Assembly (NCBI RefSeq): GCF_002368335.1
Contig: NZ_AP018288.1
Coordinates: 494,607-558,606 of the forward strand
Direction of reading: 5' to 3'
DNA length: 64,000 nt
Origin: Nostoc sp. NIES-4103
Lineage (GTDB): Bacteria > Cyanobacteriota > Cyanobacteriia > Cyanobacteriales > Nostocaceae
Numbering within the stretch: position 1 is the stretch's first letter; each line of letters starts with the position of its first letter. Shown here one piece after another: positions 59,704 to 64,000 of this stretch. The position numbers and the translations under genes are program-made. The notes under the pieces were generated by a model. The model worked only from the letters and a program-made list of their open reading frames with translations. It was not told the DNA's origin and did no database searches.

Positions 59704-60678
59704 ATGTCAAATATAGAGCTGTCGGATTCCCAGACCTACCTAACTGAAAAGCCATCTACCCCGCCAAGTAACCCAGTGGATAATTTTTTAGTGCAATTTT
59801 GGGGTGTACGGGGATTAATTCCCACCCCAGCCAGCAATGCTAACCGCTATGGTGGCAATACTACTTGTGTAGAAATGCATGTGGCCGGCAAGCACTTAAT
59901 TTTTGATGGGGGTACTGGCTTACGCATACTGGGTAAATCTTGGCAGCAAATACAACAACCGCTAGAAGCCCATCTGTTTTTTAGCAACTCCCAATCAAAT
60001 CGTATACAAGGGTTTCCCTTTTTTGCCCCTGCATTTATTGCCAAAAATTGCTTCCACATCTATGGTATAGCTGCCTCAAATGGAGCTTCTATCAAACAAT
60101 GCTTGTGTGACCAGATGCTCCAGCCACACTTTCCTTACCCTTTGCAAGTCATGCAGTCTCAATTGCAGTTCCACAATCTGATTCTGGGTAATGAGGTGAA
60201 GTTAGATGATGTCACGATTACAACAGGATTGATCAATCAAACTCAGCGGTCAGTTGGCTACCGGGTCACTTGGCAAGAATATAGCGTTGCCTACACCACA
60301 GATTTGCACAACAATGCCGATGAAGCCGAACGCGAGCGGATTTTAGAGATTATTAAAGGTGTCGATTTGCTAATTGCCAATGCTACTTATGTCCCTCCAA
60401 CATGCAACAACCATGACTCAGCTGATTTACAATGGCAAACTGCGGTAGATTTAGCTCACAGTGCAGGTGTGCAGCAATTAATCATCTCTCATCACCATCC
60501 AGATGACGAGGATGATTTTCTTGACAAAGTGCAACTGGAAGTTCAATCTGTGTTTCCCAACGCATTATTAGCCTGTGAAGGTTTGGTGCTACCTGTTGGT
60601 AAAAAAGAGCAGGGGAGCAGAGGAGCAGGGGAGCAGAGGAGCAGGGGAGATGAAGGAAAAATAACTCCTAACAACTGA
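59704..60678 (+). CDS. MBL-fold protein lacking metal ligands (pseudoenzyme)
   Basis: A 324-residue protein with the layout of the metallo-beta-lactamase hydrolase family (VQFWGVRGLIPTPASNANRYGGNTTCVEM, FDGGTGLRILG, IQGFPFF). Where active relatives have SHTHWDHIQG, this reads SNSQSNRIQG at 94-103, so His, His, Asp and His are Asn95, Gln97, Asn99 and Arg100. The later block is ISHHHPDDEDDF, and DLLIANATY lacks the usual Asp. It therefore probably does not bind the normal two metals. The last 25 residues (EQGSRGAGEQRSRG) are coded by a GAGCAGGGGAGCAGAG repeat. Possibly a structural or regulatory partner; role unknown. Confidence 0.82.
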   Translation: MSNIELSDSQTYLTEKPSTPPSNPVDNFLVQFWGVRGLIPTPASNANRYGGNTTCVEMHVAGKHLIFDGGTGLRILGKSWQQIQQPLEAHLFFSNSQSNRIQGFPFFAPAFIAKNCFHIYGIAASNGASIKQCLCDQMLQPHFPYPLQVMQSQLQFHNLILGNEVKLDDVTITTGLINQTQRSVGYRVTWQEYSVAYTTDLHNNADEAERERILEIIKGVDLLIANATYVPPTCNNHDSADLQWQTAVDLAHSAGVQQLIISHHHPDDEDDFLDKVQLEVQSVFPNALLACEGLVLPVGKKEQGSRGAGEQRSRGDEGKITPNN

Positions 60679-60695
60679 CAACTGACAACTGACAA

Positions 60696-61490
60696 CTACT
60701 TAACACACCTGATGATTCCATATAGTCCATGAGCTTCTACTTGCACATGGTCTGGATGGAAGCCTGTTGTGAGTAAAATCTGCCGTAGTTCGTCTACGGT
60801 GAAAAAACGAAACACAATGCTGGGCAATGGCTTGAGAAAAGTAGTTGCAAACAGCTTGCCACCCTTACGCAACACTTGGTAAATGTTGCCTATTCCTGTT
60901 TCGGCATTGGGCCAGCAGTGCATCGCGGCTCCAGCATAGATAGCATCTACAGAATCTGATGCTAAGGGTAATGTTTCTACATCACCACGGATGATAGTTA
61001 TCTGGGACGGTGAGATGCCATCTAATTTCATCTGTTGTTGTAACTGTGCCAACATCGACTCAGAATAATCTAAAGCGATGATCTGTTTGTACTTTCCCAG
61101 TAGTGCTAAGCGTCGCGCCATAATTCCTGTACCGCAGCTAATATCCACTACGATTTCTGGATCTTCGCCAAAGAATTCTGTACACTGCTGGAACTCTACA
61201 TCAATACCGCCAAGGTTACGCAGTCCCATAGCCCAAATTGGGGGTAGGATGCGTTCATAGAAAAAAGAAATAATTGGAGAGCGGAATAACTCTGTGCGTA
61301 GAGGTTTTGTCTGGACAGCGTTACCTTCTATTTGACTGTGTACGGCATCAGGAGTCAGATCTATTAAGGATGAAGGAGCTTTTTCTAGTTCATTTTTGAA
61401 ATAATCAAGGCATATCTCACATGGCTGTGGAACTTGGGTTAGAGGTAGGCGACAAATAGGGCAAGTAATTACCCGCTGTAGTATCGACAT
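60696..61490 (-). CDS. class I SAM methyltransferase, plastoglobule type
   Basis: A 264-residue protein. An N-terminal Zn-ribbon-like cluster (CPICRLPL, CEICLDYF) precedes the methyltransferase fold: VVDISCGTGIMARRLALLG (motif I, with Ser in place of Gly), IALDYSESML, GDVETLPLASDSVDAIYAGAAMHCW. This pairing resembles the plastoglobule-associated methyltransferases of plants and their cyanobacterial homologues, related to UbiE/MPBQ enzymes. A prenylquinone or related lipid substrate is likely but not shown. Confidence 0.85.
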   Translation of the reverse strand: MSILQRVITCPICRLPLTQVPQPCEICLDYFKNELEKAPSSLIDLTPDAVHSQIEGNAVQTKPLRTELFRSPIISFFYERILPPIWAMGLRNLGGIDVEFQQCTEFFGEDPEIVVDISCGTGIMARRLALLGKYKQIIALDYSESMLAQLQQQMKLDGISPSQITIIRGDVETLPLASDSVDAIYAGAAMHCWPNAETGIGNIYQVLRKGGKLFATTFLKPLPSIVFRFFTVDELRQILLTTGFHPDHVQVEAHGLYGIIRCVK

Positions 61491-61493
61491 AAT

Positions 61494-61530
61494 AATTCGT
61501 AATTCGTAATTCGTAATTCGTAATTAATGT
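61494..61530. repeat. AATTCGTAATTCGTAATTCG tandem repeat
   Basis: Four to five copies of AATTCGT, next to the methyltransferase start. The complementary ATTACGAATTACGAATTA occurs at 6168-6190 and 36181-36205. Confidence 0.75.
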
Positions 61531-61588
61531 AGCGGCAATTCATGAATTACCCAAAGTAGGGTGTATTTTTGCGTAAGTCCTATTTGTA

Positions 61589-61708
61589 TTAGGGACTTCC
61601 AAAAAATAAATTATCCCATGTTCATAGTGGCAGATTCTTTCTCCTCTGCTTCCTCTGCTTCCTCTGCATACACAGCGATGGAATATTTTTTTAGTTGGAA
61701 GTCCCTTA
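61589..61708. mobile_element. small MITE with AGGGACTTCCAA termini
   Basis: AGGGACTTCCAA (61591-61602) and TTGGAAGTCCCT (61695-61706) are perfect inverted ends; the similarity extends inward about 30 bases (AAATAAATTATCCC versus AAAAAATATTCC in reverse). The 120-base element has no transposase and sits between the methyltransferase start and the TrpD-like stop. A lone GCGTAAGTCCT end of the other MITE family is just left at 61571-61581. Confidence 0.7.
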
Positions 61709-61731
61709 TGTGTCTACCCTATCGGTGCGGT

Positions 61732-62796
61732 TCATACTGGCTGAAACAGGGAATTTACTACCTTACCCAGTTGTTGAAGTTTGGCAGCTACTGTGCCACT
61801 GGTCAATAATTCTTGCGCCTTGGCTATACCCGATCGCATATCTGGACAAATGCCACTTTGCCACAGATAAAACCCGCCATTCCACAAGGCTGTTTGCATG
61901 AGTTCTCCAGATTTACCAGCCAACACTTCATGCATACCAGCAACGAGTTCTTCGGTGCTACCAAGGGCTACATTCTTAGTGGTAAAGCCGTAATCATGGG
62001 GTGCAAGCAGTAACCTTTCTATTTCTATTGGCGCGTTTGGTACTGATAAAGCAATAATTGCAGTGCGATCGCGTGGTAAATCGCAACTACCTTCTAATCC
62101 CTTGACTAAGGTAAATTTTGTCACGCCCCGCAACTCCAAGGCTACTCGGAACATGGCTTCTGTGGGAGGATGAACAAACCCAGGAATCATATGGGCATCC
62201 CCAGCATAAGGGCACCAAATTAATTCCATTGTGGCTAGGGGGGGACGTTTGCCGAGTTGGTCACGGTACTCCCAAATAGTTTTAGTTAAAGGAAAATGAA
62301 GCGGTGTATAGACAAAGCCTACTCCTGTTTGCTCAAACACCTGCTGAGTTTTGGTTAATGGTAAGCTAGTCCAATCAATTCCTAATCCCTGCCAAATTTC
62401 TACTAGGGGTAAGCCATACTTTGTTGGCAAGCGATCGCCACCATGCATGATAATTGGTTGTCCAACAGCGGCGAGTAATAAAGCCGTTATTGGGGCAATT
62501 GGTGCTGTGCGCGTTCTACCATCATATGGTATGCCAAAAACGATCGCTGGACGTGCCGAGGCAATGGGTTGTAGCTTTGGCCCCAATTCATCGTAGGCAT
62601 CTAACATCCCCGCTAACTCTTCCCCCGTGGGACGCCTGATGCGGTGGGCAATCAAAAATGCTCCTATTTGGGCTGGTGTTGCTTCACCAAGCAGCATCAT
62701 TCTAGTAGCGGTGGCTGCTTCAGCACGAGTTAAATTTTCTCCCGTGTGGTTGCCACTGCCTACTTTTTTCAGCAATTCTCTAAATACATTGCTCAT
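61732..62796 (-). CDS. anthranilate phosphoribosyltransferase family protein (TrpD2-like)
   Basis: A 354-residue protein from ATG 62796. The helical N-terminal bundle (LTRAEAATATRMMLLGEATPAQIGAFLIAHRIRRPTGEELAG) is TrpD-like. The catalytic GTGGD loop is missing: the place reads VFGIPYDGRTRTAPIAP. The second loop is IIMHGGDRLPTKYG. These changes match the TrpD2/YbiB branch, whose E. coli member binds nucleic acid rather than making PR-anthranilate. So a tryptophan role is not expected. Confidence 0.85.
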   Translation of the reverse strand: MSNVFRELLKKVGSGNHTGENLTRAEAATATRMMLLGEATPAQIGAFLIAHRIRRPTGEELAGMLDAYDELGPKLQPIASARPAIVFGIPYDGRTRTAPIAPITALLLAAVGQPIIMHGGDRLPTKYGLPLVEIWQGLGIDWTSLPLTKTQQVFEQTGVGFVYTPLHFPLTKTIWEYRDQLGKRPPLATMELIWCPYAGDAHMIPGFVHPPTEAMFRVALELRGVTKFTLVKGLEGSCDLPRDRTAIIALSVPNAPIEIERLLLAPHDYGFTTKNVALGSTEELVAGMHEVLAGKSGELMQTALWNGGFYLWQSGICPDMRSGIAKAQELLTSGTVAAKLQQLGKVVNSLFQPV

Positions 62797-62880
62797 AGTA
62801 GTCAATAGTCAATAGTCAATAGTCAATAGTCAATAGTCAAAATTTGAACTGTGGACTTTTGACTCTGGACTTTTGACTAA
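62797..62880. repeat. AGTCAATAGTCAAT tandem repeat
   Basis: Six or more copies of AGTCAAT at 62798-62845, followed by a TTGAACTGTGGACTTTTGAC unit that is repeated. The same AGTCAATAGTCAAT motif is at 40315, 63930 and inside the MITE at 36712. Lies between two minus-strand genes. Confidence 0.8.
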
Positions 62881-62887
62881 TCATACT

Positions 62888-63835
62888 TTAAGAAGCCGAT
62901 CGCTGCTGCTGAAATTGCGGTGGGATATTTTCCTGTACCAGTTGCCAAAAGTGATTGATTGGGGGAATCTGGAGACGGTCTATTGTGGTTACCATAACTA
63001 CCCGCCTAGTTAAGCCTGTATTGTCGGATGTAGCACCAGTGCTATTACTAGCTAGGGAACGAACTGCCAAGGTGGGGTCATGCAGTGCTTCTATGAGTGC
63101 TGAACGAGGTAGCAAAGCTATGAGTTCGCCTTGTCGCACCACTCCCCGGAAGGCATCTAAGGTATTTACCTCTAAAGCTGCCTGGAGTTTCGCTTCCAAC
63201 CGCTCAAACTTGTCTTGTACTAGGCGTTGCATTCCATATCCATCTTTAAAAACCACTTGGGGATAACGAATTAGCTCCGACCAAGGGATGCGTTCATATT
63301 CGGCTAGGGGATGATTTGCTGCAACTAAGACTTCTATTGGTTCATCATATAGTACTTCGACCACCATATCTCTGCCAGTGGTTAAAAAGCGATTATTCAT
63401 CACAATTGCTAGATCTACCAATCCATCCTTGAGGACTTTGAGGGCGCGATCGCTACCCAATGATGTGACTCGCAATTGTACTTCTGGATAATCGTGACAA
63501 AATTTTTGCAACACTGGTGGCAGGTAAGAAGCACAAAGTGAGTGAATGGCGGCAATACATAGTTCTGGCTGCTTTCCTGCCATTAAATCTGTTAATTCTT
63601 GTGTAGCAATCTCCCACTCTTGGCAAATTTTGCGGGCACGTGGTAGTAGACGTTCACCTCCCAGAGTTAATTTGGCGTGACTGGTTCTGTGAAATAGTTC
63701 TACCCCGACATCGGCTTCCAAAGACTGGATTTGGCGACTGATAGTCGATTGGGTGACACCACATTTTCGGGCTGCTTGTTGAAAGCTGCCAGTTTCCGCG
63801 ATCGCCAGAAAGGCTTGCAACTGTTCTAGTCGCAT
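62888..63835 (-). CDS. LysR family transcriptional regulator
   Basis: A 315-residue regulator. The DNA-binding part is MRLEQLQAFLAIAETGSFQQAARKCGVTQSTISRQIQSLE. The effector domain shows CIAAIHSLCASYLPPVLQKF and LVDLAIVMNN. The CGVTQSTISRQIQ helix and total length resemble a cyanobacterial LysR group near NdhR/CmpR, but it is not one of these by any motif I can name. It precedes the TrpD-like gene by about 90 bases of repeats on the same strand. Upstream DNA to the window end has AGTCAATGGTC repeats. Confidence 0.87.
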   Translation of the reverse strand: MRLEQLQAFLAIAETGSFQQAARKCGVTQSTISRQIQSLEADVGVELFHRTSHAKLTLGGERLLPRARKICQEWEIATQELTDLMAGKQPELCIAAIHSLCASYLPPVLQKFCHDYPEVQLRVTSLGSDRALKVLKDGLVDLAIVMNNRFLTTGRDMVVEVLYDEPIEVLVAANHPLAEYERIPWSELIRYPQVVFKDGYGMQRLVQDKFERLEAKLQAALEVNTLDAFRGVVRQGELIALLPRSALIEALHDPTLAVRSLASNSTGATSDNTGLTRRVVMVTTIDRLQIPPINHFWQLVQENIPPQFQQQRSAS

Positions 63836-64000
63836 TGTTATGTAGCCTGAATTACATTTATGGCTTTCATTAAGTTAACGGTTTTATCCTTTCAATTTAG
63901 TAGAGTTTGATACAAGTCTTTGTTTTGTCAATGGTCAATAGTCAATGGTCAATAGTCAATTGTCATTTGTTGAGGAGCGAAAAATTATTTCCTGACCAAC

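Noticed and set aside
61732..62796. Tryptophan-synthesis trpD
   Set aside because: The GTGGD catalytic loop is absent; the protein fits the TrpD2/YbiB branch.
1..64000. CRISPR array among the many short tandem repeats
   Set aside because: All repeat blocks are short simple units without regular unique spacers, and no cas genes are present.

Overview
The window is a chromosomal segment of a filamentous, probably heterocyst-forming cyanobacterium (Nostocales-type). This is inferred from several things. The octamer GCGATCGC (HIP1) is very frequent; two copies overlap at 11528-11541. Intergenic DNA is full of short simple repeats typical of Nostoc/Anabaena/Fischerella relatives. Two class C flavodiiron proteins lie side by side in the order Flv3-Flv1, which matches the heterocyst-specific pair. 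No rRNA, tRNA, CRISPR array or intact insertion sequence was recognised.

Layout. 1-7.9 kb: the end of a HEAT-repeat protein, the Flv3/Flv1 pair, and a divergent PgeF-type laccase-domain enzyme and biotin ligase. 8-13.6 kb: a repeat-bearing M23 peptidase, riboflavin synthase, a DUF151 bifunctional nuclease, an aldo/keto reductase with two 4Fe-4S motifs, and a Uma2 nuclease. 13.6-18.2 kb: a HicAB module whose hicA is broken, a dGTPase, and a U32 peptidase interrupted in frame by repeat-derived inserts. 18.3-26.3 kb: LysR regulator/methyltransferase divergon, a PotD-like lipoprotein, and a Crp / DUF2232 / CobT-like cluster. 27.2-31.5 kb: a 1420-residue protein with an Hsp70-like C-terminus. 31.8-35.6 kb: a sugar transferase, then a two-gene redox operon (di-heme cytochrome plus VioB-type ferritin-like protein) in which the cytochrome signal peptide is out of frame. 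35.6-37.5 kb: a gene-poor stretch with a MITE and a decayed gene. 37.5-41.7 kb: ABC sugar permease, 5-formyl-THF cyclo-ligase, AlkB and a methyltransferase-like unknown. 41.8-48.7 kb: exopolysaccharide/nucleotide-sugar genes (fcl, gmd, sugar transferase, GT4, a CSP41b-like SDR, rfbD). 48.8-54.8 kb: a second Uma2 with a second, truncated HicB, then pgsA, aspA and a Ca2+-type P-ATPase. 55-64 kb: a degenerate P-loop ATPase, a DUF362 protein, ppa, panD, an MBL-fold pseudoenzyme, a plastoglobule-type methyltransferase, a TrpD-like protein and a LysR regulator.

Most genes are ordinary housekeeping. The points most worth attention are the cytochrome/ferritin-like operon with its frameshift, repeat elements that became coding sequence in several proteins, two parallel Uma2-HicB loci both in decay, proteins that lost catalytic ligands (Flv1, MBL-fold, P-loop ATPase), small mobile elements with perfect terminal inverted repeats, and a symmetrical operator-like array ahead of the P-type ATPase. 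All functional calls come from reading motifs by eye. No database search was run.
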